Part shown: positions 1 through 7,109 of the stretch, piece by piece
Layout: every line of letters starts with the position of its first letter
Position numbering within the stretch: the stretch's first letter is position 1
Assembly (NCBI GenBank): GCA_903834135.1
Contig: CAILHZ010000009.1
Coordinates: 1 to 46,778 of the forward strand
Source of the DNA: an uncultured Opitutia bacterium
GTDB taxonomy: Bacteria; Verrucomicrobiota; Verrucomicrobiia; Opitutales; Opitutaceae
Length of the DNA stretch: 46,778 bases
Direction of reading: 5' to 3'
Notes under the pieces: generated by a model
What the model saw: the letters and a program-made list of their open reading frames with translations, nothing else
Told to the model about the DNA's origin: nothing
The model's database searches: none
Position numbers and translations under genes: made by a program

Positions 1-5
1 ATTTA

Positions 6-22
6 ACATGTAAGTTACATGT
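6..22. promoter_or_regulatory. 17-bp palindrome before the AraC-type regulator gene
   Basis: The sequence has two perfect 8-bp inverted arms, ACATGTAA and TTACATGT, around a single central G. It ends 13 bp before the GTG start of the AraC-family gene. This suits an operator for a dimeric regulator or an autoregulatory site, but that is inference. A palindrome of this size can occur about once by chance in an AT-rich window of this length. The promoter itself would lie outside the window. Confidence 0.35.
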
Positions 23-35
23 AAAAAACAGATTT

Positions 36-887
36 GTGAGCATTGTTTTAAAAAATCGATCCGAATCTTGGCTTCAGAATCCTCTTAGATCTGTAATAGG
101 TGAATTGGAGCTTGCCGGTTTCTTATGCGATGCTCCTGCAATTGATCCAGAAAATATGCGTATTTCAATACGCTATACGCTTGTACTTATTGTAGAAGGA
201 CATGGTTATTTTAAGGATAAATTAGGAACTAATGTAAAAGTAGGTCCAGGTGATGTCATTTTGGTTTTCCCGGGTATCGCTCATGCGTATGGCCCACAGG
301 ATGCAACGAAGTGGAAGCAGGTCTATTTTGTTTTCGATGGGCCTCAGTTCCAACTTTGGAGAGGGCAGGGCTTAATCTCTCCTGAGCATCCTGTGCTTCG
401 ACTAGGTGCAGTTTTATATTGGATGCAACGACTACAAGATGTGTTTAAAACTGAGTCCTCTGGTAAACCTGGTGAGGCTTTGCGTGCAATTGGTAGATTT
501 TTAAATGTGCTTGCAGATATGATTGCAGAAGAATCAGATTTTTATAAGCAATCAGTAAATGATATTTGGCTAGAAAAAAGCCTCCGTTTACTCGGAAGTC
601 ACGGTCCTACGGGTTGGATTACACCACAAGAAGCAGCTATTAAAGTTGGTCTAAATTATGAGAATTTTAGAAAAAGATTTGTTAGACTGACACATGAATC
701 TCCTGGTCGTTATCAAAAGAGAACTAGGCTTGAATGGGCTTGTTCAGCTATCTATCAAGGTGATTACTCTTTGAAGCAAATTGCTGATGCACTTGGATTC
801 TGTGATGTTTTTCACTTCTCCAAGGCATTCAAGCATGAGCATGGTATAACGCCATCATCTTATAGACGTAAAATCCGTGGACTTTAA
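36..887 (+). CDS. AraC-family transcriptional regulator with N-terminal cupin domain
   Basis: This 283-aa DNA-binding regulator probably controls the neighbouring sugar genes. Residues about 40-95 look like an AraC-type cupin ligand-binding domain, with a GHGYF stretch followed by VGPGDVILVFPGIAHAYGP. The C-terminal about 95 residues carry the double helix-turn-helix of AraC/XylS proteins: a first helix pair around NYENFRKRF and the typical second unit SLKQIADALGF..FHFSKAFK..GITPSSYRR. The start is a GTG at 36; no earlier in-frame start is available in the window and no Shine-Dalgarno is seen. It converges on the minus-strand operon, ending 21 bp from the last gene of that operon. The ligand is unknown; a sugar is inferred from context. 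Confidence 0.93.
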   Translation: MSIVLKNRSESWLQNPLRSVIGELELAGFLCDAPAIDPENMRISIRYTLVLIVEGHGYFKDKLGTNVKVGPGDVILVFPGIAHAYGPQDATKWKQVYFVFDGPQFQLWRGQGLISPEHPVLRLGAVLYWMQRLQDVFKTESSGKPGEALRAIGRFLNVLADMIAEESDFYKQSVNDIWLEKSLRLLGSHGPTGWITPQEAAIKVGLNYENFRKRFVRLTHESPGRYQKRTRLEWACSAIYQGDYSLKQIADALGFCDVFHFSKAFKHEHGITPSSYRRKIRGL

Positions 888-908
888 ACTAGTATTATTC
901 GAATATTA

Positions 909-3233
909 TTACTGCGTATTGGAGGCAGTCCAACCTGCTGGCCATTGCGTTCCAGGCGTAGCTCTCCAATAGATATTACGATCAATTCTAGGGTTATTAT
1001 GACGATATTTTTCTGTCAGGTGTAGTTTAACTTTTAGATGTTCGACTAAGTTTTCACCGTAAAGAAATGTATTTTCAGATGTACCTGACATAACTATCAA
1101 TTCACTAGAAGTGTTTTCGAGTAGTTCAATTAGTCCACGAACGTTAGATAGCTCTATATCTATAGCTAATTGAAGTCTGTTATTAAATGTAGTTTTTGTT
1201 TCAGTATCTTTTGCGGCCAAATAACCATACACGCATTCGCACCATGCGCAAACACTCCGCAGGCTCGTTACCCAATGTAAATAAATGCGAATTCTGTCAC
1301 GTAGATCTTTATGAACTTTATACGGTTCTCCTTTTAATACTTTTAATTGTAAATCTAGTTTAGTGATAAGTGGAACTAATCGACTGATTACTTCTTTATC
1401 GATATCGGCTGCCATTTTACCACCGTTCTCCTGATTTATAAGATCAAATAGCACATCTTTACCAAGATCATTAATGCCAGGATTGTTTAATTGGAAGCAA
1501 CCATGTTTCTCGTAATATTGGCGATCAATTGATGGTACAGCTTCAATGTCGGGTACGAATGGTCTATCCCATGTGCGTTGCCAGCAAAATCCGAAAGCAC
1601 AATATAACATGACTACTGGCTGCCAACTAAGAGCCTGCTCAAATTCATCCCAAAGTGAAGATAGATTTTTAGCATGTTCTACTCCAACTAGCGATGAAGC
1701 ATAATCATAAAGTACATCTTCTACGTTTTTATTAGGAAAAAATTGTGCTGCATTTATAATATGTGGATTTGGCCAATAAGGAGTTTTACTCGTGCTCGTA
1801 AGACCTCCTAAGCAACTAATTCTATTGATTCCAGTTTCTCTCATTGCAGTTAACTTAGCATGAAGTAACCGAGGATATGGAATCCCTAACAGGGGCTCAT
1901 GATTCATTACACTCGAGCCTGAGTAGTGAATGATAGGATCTACGCCTGCTGCACGTGATTGTATGAGAGTCTCTTTTTCACTGTTATCCATCGTTGTATG
2001 AAATACACTACCTGCAACGGCTTGGTTTTCTGGATATTTTGGATGTGAATAAGGTAAATGGTAACCACGTACTAGAAGTGATGGAGCCTCCCATGTTATA
2101 TGATCGCCCATACCTTTTTTAATATGTTCGTGTTCAACCTTGAATGGTTCGATGCGTAAGATCACATCAAACTTTGGATTTATTTCAGAGGCAGCACTCT
2201 GTAAGTTCTTAAGATATCTAACTATGCTTTCTCCGGCGGCTTGTGCTACTTTATCATGACTCCGCCATTCTCTTATCATATAAGGGCCGCCATTTCTACC
2301 GACATACAGTGAAGCAGTGTGTTCAAAGCCTGCGCCACTATCATTGGTCCATACTGACATGTAACTTAGATCAGGTACTGCCATCATTACTTTCTTGAGG
2401 GCCTCTCTATAGTGCTTCTGAACAATTGGATGGTCTTGTGCCATCGTATACCTTGGGAGATGAGACCGGAATGGATGATCTACACGCGCACCTCTTAATG
2501 TAGGATATTTTGCAAAGAAACGTTCGGGTAATGTACGAGGCTCGAACATGCAGACACCAGGTTTTAAACCATATTTTCTGCCGAGATCAGCTAAATGTTT
2601 TAGATTATTGAGATTCGCATCCAGATAGTGCGCTGGCCAAATTCCTTGTGTAAGAGGTGTATCAACGAAATGGTTAAAACCGGGACAATATGTATAAAAT
2701 TGTGAGTAGTACTCATGAGCTACTGAATCCTCTAAAGGCATGTTAGCTTCTAAGCTGTTAACCTCACAGTGAGTGAAGCCAGCTTCTGCCAATGTTGCCA
2801 CATAATGTTCTTGATTAAAATCACGAGCACTTCTCCAGTACTGAGCATAACATGCATCCCAGTGTGTACGATGCCAACTAAAAGACGCCGGTAGCCATAA
2901 TCCAATAGCCAATTTCTCACGGGTAAAATCGTTAAGATTCGTCGCAAGAAGCCTTACTGCTGCAAAAAGAAAAGAACCATGTGTTGCGCAAATTTCACCC
3001 GATCCGTCATCAGCTATGCGAATCCACATCCATGCTTTTGAATCCTTAGCTTTAGTGGGTAAATTTTGCGGAATTCCGCGTGTTGCTAAACTTATATGCA
3101 CTCCAGAATTACCTAAATTTAGCGTTGCTGAAGTAATTTTAGCTAGCTCGGTAGCTGCTGTTTTTTCTGACGGCTCAAATATGTTAGGATAGCTTACAAA
3201 TTTTAAATTAAGTTTAGTTTCGGTAGAGGACAT
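909..3233 (-). CDS. Cytosolic glycoside-hydrolase-like protein (GH20/GH67-type architecture), family unassigned
   Basis: This 774-aa protein has no signal peptide and so is predicted cytosolic. Residues about 1-110 resemble the small alpha/beta domain that precedes the barrel in GH20, GH67, GH84 and GH115 enzymes (a PSEKTAATELAKI stretch, later HGSFLFAAVRLLATNL). Residues about 118-480 look like a TIM barrel, with RTHWDACY, YGLKPGVCMFEP and an acidic loop SVWTNDSGAGFEH that could hold catalytic carboxylates. The C-terminal third is helical, with many Trp and Cys. It is the last gene of the minus-strand operon, 99 bp after the amidohydrolase. I cannot place it in a named CAZy family; a glycosidase acting on an imported oligosaccharide is inferred from fold hints and context. 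Confidence 0.6.
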   Translation of the reverse strand: MSSTETKLNLKFVSYPNIFEPSEKTAATELAKITSATLNLGNSGVHISLATRGIPQNLPTKAKDSKAWMWIRIADDGSGEICATHGSFLFAAVRLLATNLNDFTREKLAIGLWLPASFSWHRTHWDACYAQYWRSARDFNQEHYVATLAEAGFTHCEVNSLEANMPLEDSVAHEYYSQFYTYCPGFNHFVDTPLTQGIWPAHYLDANLNNLKHLADLGRKYGLKPGVCMFEPRTLPERFFAKYPTLRGARVDHPFRSHLPRYTMAQDHPIVQKHYREALKKVMMAVPDLSYMSVWTNDSGAGFEHTASLYVGRNGGPYMIREWRSHDKVAQAAGESIVRYLKNLQSAASEINPKFDVILRIEPFKVEHEHIKKGMGDHITWEAPSLLVRGYHLPYSHPKYPENQAVAGSVFHTTMDNSEKETLIQSRAAGVDPIIHYSGSSVMNHEPLLGIPYPRLLHAKLTAMRETGINRISCLGGLTSTSKTPYWPNPHIINAAQFFPNKNVEDVLYDYASSLVGVEHAKNLSSLWDEFEQALSWQPVVMLYCAFGFCWQRTWDRPFVPDIEAVPSIDRQYYEKHGCFQLNNPGINDLGKDVLFDLINQENGGKMAADIDKEVISRLVPLITKLDLQLKVLKGEPYKVHKDLRDRIRIYLHWVTSLRSVCAWCECVYGYLAAKDTETKTTFNNRLQLAIDIELSNVRGLIELLENTSSELIVMSGTSENTFLYGENLVEHLKVKLHLTEKYRHNNPRIDRNIYWRATPGTQWPAGWTASNTQ

Positions 3234-3332
3234 AAATTTATTTTTCCAGGATGTTAATTATTTTTTAACTTAAAAATAACAAATACAGATGAATCGAATA
3301 TTATTATAGATCAGTAGTAATGTTATCTAAAT

Positions 3333-4184
3333 TTAGATACGATAAAATGATTCAGCTGTAGTAACGTATAAATACTTTAGTTCTGATTCACTAGCACTTC
3401 GGGTTAAGGTATCAACCGTATGTACCCATCTTTTGTAAGTGGTTGCTTGCGCTGAAACAGGCCAGTCGCCTCCGTACATCAAACGTGAGAAGCCAAAGCA
3501 GTCTATAATATGATCGATATAGGGCTTTAGATCAGAATCAGTCCACTTATCCCAGTCAGCTTCAGTTGTTAGTCCTGATAGTTTACACCATACATTCTTT
3601 TCCTGAGAAAGTGTTTTAATATCAGAACGCCATGGATCTAGTAAGCCTGTTTTTATGGAAGGCTTTGCAATGTGATCGAGAACAAAACGAACGTTAGGGC
3701 ATTGCCGTACAAGTTTTATAGTATTCGTTAGTTGCAAATGGTTAATGCAAATATCAAATGACAGATTGTATTGCTCTAATAGTTTAACACCTTCTATAAA
3801 ATTAGGTTGTATGCAGAATGTGGAATCGCTCTCAAATTGAATGATTCTACGAACGCCTTTTACAAGAGAGTCTTGAGTAATAGACTCGAGTGCTGGTTTT
3901 GCTTTATCTCCTAATTCAAGTGGAGCCCATGGAACTATTGCAGAAATACGGTTATCTTTCTTGGCTAAGGATGACACCCAGTTTGATTCATCCTGAAATT
4001 TAGCTTGATCGCATTCGCACTGAAGAAAAACTATTTTAGATACGGTAATGTCTTCACATGCCTTATTATAATCTGGCAGTAGATGATTTGAATTAATCTT
4101 TGGGGCTTGAGAAAGCCATGGATAGTGGAGTAGGCCTAAGTCCCAGAGGTGAACATGGGTATCGATGATTGGAAAGTTCGGCAT
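3333..4184 (-). CDS. Amidohydrolase family 2 protein, L-fuconolactonase/rhamnonolactonase-like
   Basis: This 283-aa metal-dependent TIM-barrel hydrolase of the amidohydrolase-2 family is normal in length. It opens with the metal-binding strand PIIDTHVHLWD (residues 5-15). It also shows the family signatures VLDHIAKP (about 168-175) and MYGGDWPVS (about 235-243), where the final Asp ends the metal site. Known members next to sugar dehydrogenases hydrolyse aldonolactones such as L-fucono-1,4-lactone. Its start is 3 bp after the stop of the hydroxyacid dehydrogenase gene, so the two are co-transcribed. The lactonase role is inferred from family and neighbours, and the sugar is not determined. 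Related enzymes include 4-sulfomuconolactonase and other decarboxylating hydrolases. Confidence 0.82.
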   Translation of the reverse strand: MPNFPIIDTHVHLWDLGLLHYPWLSQAPKINSNHLLPDYNKACEDITVSKIVFLQCECDQAKFQDESNWVSSLAKKDNRISAIVPWAPLELGDKAKPALESITQDSLVKGVRRIIQFESDSTFCIQPNFIEGVKLLEQYNLSFDICINHLQLTNTIKLVRQCPNVRFVLDHIAKPSIKTGLLDPWRSDIKTLSQEKNVWCKLSGLTTEADWDKWTDSDLKPYIDHIIDCFGFSRLMYGGDWPVSAQATTYKRWVHTVDTLTRSASESELKYLYVTTAESFYRI

Positions 4185-4187
4185 ATT

Positions 4188-5138
4188 TTAAATTGTTACA
4201 GGATTTTTGACAGGATAACCAGATAGCGCTCTTACTATTTCTTCAGCTGCTAAGCGCTGTAGTCTGGGAATGCTTGCTTCGCTATACCAAGCGACATGCG
4301 AAGTAAGCAGGGCATTACCGCAGTTTTTTATTGGATGATCTTTTTCAAGCGGTTCTAGCTCATAGACATCAAGTCCTGCTGAAGCTATAGTCTTTTGATC
4401 TAAATTAAGTGCGAGTGCTTTAGTGTCGATAAGGCCTCCACGTGCTGTATTGATTAACAGGGCTGTAGGTTTCATCTGCTTGAGCTGAAGGGAACCTACG
4501 AAATGCTTTGTTTGAGCAGTTAGAGGTAGATGTAATGAAAGCAGGTCGGCGCGCTTGAATAGTTCTTCGATATCTACTTTTTCAACATTTAAAGCCGCCA
4601 TATCTTCTTTGGATACAAAAGGGTCGTAGGCTATAGATTTTACGCCAAACCCACTCATCATTCTATGCACTGCCTTGGCGATTCTACCAAATCCAGCCGT
4701 TGCGTAGACTGAGTTATCTAAAGGTATGATTGGACTATCTGGTGTGATTTTCCAAATGCCATTTTTAATTCTACGATCTATCATCGGCAATTGGCGCTGT
4801 AGAGCTAGGGCAAGTGAAACGGTATGTTCCGCTACTTCATTAATTCCATAGTCTGGAACATTACATACAGTAATGCCTTTTGATTTAGCAGCCACTAGAT
4901 CAATATTATCAACTCCAATACCGTAACGAACAATACATTGGCACGCATTTAATGACTCTATCACGCGTTTTGTGATGGGTGCCCACTGTACGATCAATCC
5001 ATGCATATTATTTGTAGCACTGATTAGGTCGTCTTCAGTTTTACACTGGCTAATGCATACTTCAAAACCTGCTTTTTTAATAATGCTTTCTTCGAGGTTA
5101 ACGTGAGGAAAACCGTGATCTGTGATAAGTACTTTCAT
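4188..5138 (-). CDS. D-isomer-specific 2-hydroxyacid dehydrogenase (CtBP/SerA-like)
   Basis: This 316-aa NAD-dependent oxidoreductase interconverts a 2-hydroxyacid and a 2-oxoacid. The Rossmann motif is GFGRIA (149-154), in which Ala replaces the final Gly. The substrate and catalytic residues are present: R233 in NTARGG, E262 in ELEP, and H281 in TSHVAWYSE. The HVAWYSE context resembles the CtBP branch of the family more than SerA. RYGIGVDNID (71-80) is the usual family N-terminal signature. It lies third in the operon between the SDR and lactonase genes (18 bp and 3 bp spacing). Family is certain. The substrate, probably a sugar-acid-derived keto or hydroxy acid, is inferred from context. 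Confidence 0.9.
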   Translation of the reverse strand: MKVLITDHGFPHVNLEESIIKKAGFEVCISQCKTEDDLISATNNMHGLIVQWAPITKRVIESLNACQCIVRYGIGVDNIDLVAAKSKGITVCNVPDYGINEVAEHTVSLALALQRQLPMIDRRIKNGIWKITPDSPIIPLDNSVYATAGFGRIAKAVHRMMSGFGVKSIAYDPFVSKEDMAALNVEKVDIEELFKRADLLSLHLPLTAQTKHFVGSLQLKQMKPTALLINTARGGLIDTKALALNLDQKTIASAGLDVYELEPLEKDHPIKNCGNALLTSHVAWYSEASIPRLQRLAAEEIVRALSGYPVKNPVTI

Positions 5139-5156
5139 GACTGTAAAATTTTAATA

Positions 5157-5996
5157 TCAGGTTGAGCCTGCAATTTTAGTTGTTTCACCTAAGCCTTCAG
5201 GTCCAAGTCCGTTATAGCCTCCATCTACAGGAATATCTGTTCCAGTGATAAAACTTGCATCCTCACTGAGAAGAAAAAGAACAGGTCCAGCGATTTCTAT
5301 AGGATGACCAAGACGTCTTAGCATATGAAATTTCCCCCATATGGGTTCATACTTAGCTCTATCCGATCCCGCTGCTTTATCTACTTCTCTTGTCCATATC
5401 CAACCAGGGCTTACGCTGTTTACACGAATACCAAACGGAGCTAAATCAAGTGCTGAACATCGAGTGAGCTGTGCCACTGCTCCCTTAGCTGCATTATATG
5501 TCCAGCGATTAGGTTGTGCGATGCGACATGAAATGCTAGAAATATTAACAATCGCTCCAAAACCTTGGCTCTTCATTGGCTCGGCAGCTAGTTGAGTTAA
5601 CAGTGCGAATGCAAATGGGCCAACTTCAAACGACCTAAGCCAATCTTGTCGTGTTGCATCAAGGGATTTAGCGACAAAAGAAAAGGCGTTGTTAACGAGA
5701 AAATCAAGACGACCTAAGTGCTGAAGGCTTTGCTTCATGAGGTCTTTGCAGAAAGCTTCACTTGCTAGGTCACCCGTTATAATGAGAGGAGAGAAGCCCT
5801 CGTCTAAAAAAGTTTTTGATCCGTTTTCTTTATCTGCTTCTAAGCCAGCAATAACAACATTGGCTCCTTCTCGTAGCAGTTCTAATGCAATCGCTCGTCC
5901 AATACCGTCTGTACCGCCTGTGACTAGGGCTGTGCGGCCCATAAAGCGACCGCTGATTGATTTACGGTAAGGTAAATTTGTATTTAGTGAGGACAT
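5157..5996 (-). CDS. Short-chain dehydrogenase/reductase, likely sugar dehydrogenase
   Basis: This 279-aa classical SDR has the cofactor motif TGGTDGIG (26-33), the NNA motif (LVNNAF), a catalytic Ser in ISSIS, YNAAKGA supplying Tyr and Lys, and the C-terminal PVDGGYNG typical of sugar and alcohol dehydrogenases. Its ATG start is preceded on the minus strand by AAAGGAG, one of the few good Shine-Dalgarno sequences here. It overlaps the end of the upstream zinc dehydrogenase by 13 bp, so the two are translationally coupled. Next to a lactonase, a cytosolic aldose 1-dehydrogenase (fucose- or rhamnose-type) is a reasonable inference. Oxidation of a deoxy-keto sugar acid is an alternative. Confidence 0.9.
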   Translation of the reverse strand: MSSLNTNLPYRKSISGRFMGRTALVTGGTDGIGRAIALELLREGANVVIAGLEADKENGSKTFLDEGFSPLIITGDLASEAFCKDLMKQSLQHLGRLDFLVNNAFSFVAKSLDATRQDWLRSFEVGPFAFALLTQLAAEPMKSQGFGAIVNISSISCRIAQPNRWTYNAAKGAVAQLTRCSALDLAPFGIRVNSVSPGWIWTREVDKAAGSDRAKYEPIWGKFHMLRRLGHPIEIAGPVLFLLSEDASFITGTDIPVDGGYNGLGPEGLGETTKIAGST

Positions 5997-7003
5997 AAGA
6001 CTCCTTTGATGTTGTTCCCTTTAGCTTCAAGCATGGCATTGAATGCATTTATACCATCGCTTAAGGGGAAATGTTGCACCCACGTGTGTGCATTTATCTT
6101 ACCTGTTTTAAGTAAATTGAGTGCTGTGGCTAGTTCATCGAGTTTTGCAGAGTAGGTGCCTAAGATTTGCTTCTCTTTAAGTGTAATAGCGTATGTATCA
6201 AATAAAACACTGTCTTGATGTAAACCTATCCACACCGTGGCTCCTCCTGGACGTAGTGCATCGATCGACCACTGCTTTGTTGTAGCTGAACCAACGGCAT
6301 CAATTACTAAATCTACACCTTCATCGTTTGTTCTCGATTTAATGAGTGCTGGAATATCGTAGACTCTAGGGTCGAATACTTCACAGGCTCCAAGGCTTTT
6401 GGCTACATCACACCGCGTCTGGTTAAAATCACATACGTAGACTTTGGAATTACGTAGTACTTGAAAAGCTTGCTGACAGAATAGACCTATAGGACCTGCT
6501 CCGATAACTAAGACGTTTTCTGCTGGGAGGTGTTTAGTGATATTTACTACATGCACTCCATTGCCTAGTGGTTCTGCAAGACATGCCTGTACGGCCGAAA
6601 GCTCGATAGGCCAGTCGATAAGACATGATGCTGGTACGTTCACGTATTCTGCAAAAGCACCTGGCCTATGCATACCAAATACTTGGCGAGTTTCACATAA
6701 GTGGGTATCGCCACGTTTGCAGCTTTTACATGTTTCACATGGGGCTACTGCATTGCAAACAACAGCTGCTCCTAAAGTTGTATTCTTTACGTCACGACCC
6801 AGTTCATCTACGTATCCACAAAATTCATGTCCCATAACTAAGGGTGGAGCTCTGCGTGGACTTTTATTTTTATATGATTCTAATTCGCTACCACAAATTC
6901 CGCAGGCAGCTACACGAATACGCACTTCGTTGGGTTTTAGAGTAACACACTCAACTTGACATAGTTCTAGAGATTCAAAAGCGGGGTACCTTAGTGCTAG
7001 CAT
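5984..7003 (-). CDS. Zinc-dependent medium-chain alcohol/polyol dehydrogenase
   Basis: This 339-aa MDR-family enzyme is normal in length for sorbitol/threonine-type dehydrogenases. Catalytic zinc ligands are visible at C37 (CGICGSE) and H59-E60 (GHEFCG). The structural zinc is bound by C89, C92, C95 and C103. The Rossmann loop is GAGPIG (168-173), and DFNQTRCDVAKSLGA follows as the cofactor-selecting strand. It is the first gene of the operon that runs to 909, and its promoter should lie in the 106-bp divergent gap to 7110. It probably oxidises a sugar, polyol or sugar-acid hydroxyl. The substrate cannot be read from sequence. Confidence 0.92.
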   Translation of the reverse strand: MLALRYPAFESLELCQVECVTLKPNEVRIRVAACGICGSELESYKNKSPRRAPPLVMGHEFCGYVDELGRDVKNTTLGAAVVCNAVAPCETCKSCKRGDTHLCETRQVFGMHRPGAFAEYVNVPASCLIDWPIELSAVQACLAEPLGNGVHVVNITKHLPAENVLVIGAGPIGLFCQQAFQVLRNSKVYVCDFNQTRCDVAKSLGACEVFDPRVYDIPALIKSRTNDEGVDLVIDAVGSATTKQWSIDALRPGGATVWIGLHQDSVLFDTYAITLKEKQILGTYSAKLDELATALNLLKTGKINAHTWVQHFPLSDGINAFNAMLEAKGNNIKGVLCPH

Positions 7004-7109
7004 ACAAAATGAACTGAAAGGGGTAAAAAAACTGTGTGAGAAATATAGGCTTAATAGACGACACGATCACTTGCCTAAATATCAATAACTTATCTTATGT
7101 AGTTAACCC

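Noticed and set aside
2357..2364. Copy of the half-site ACATGTAA (and TTACATGT at 6726-6733)
   Set aside because: Both are single half-sites inside coding regions. Without the second arm they do not support an AraC regulon.
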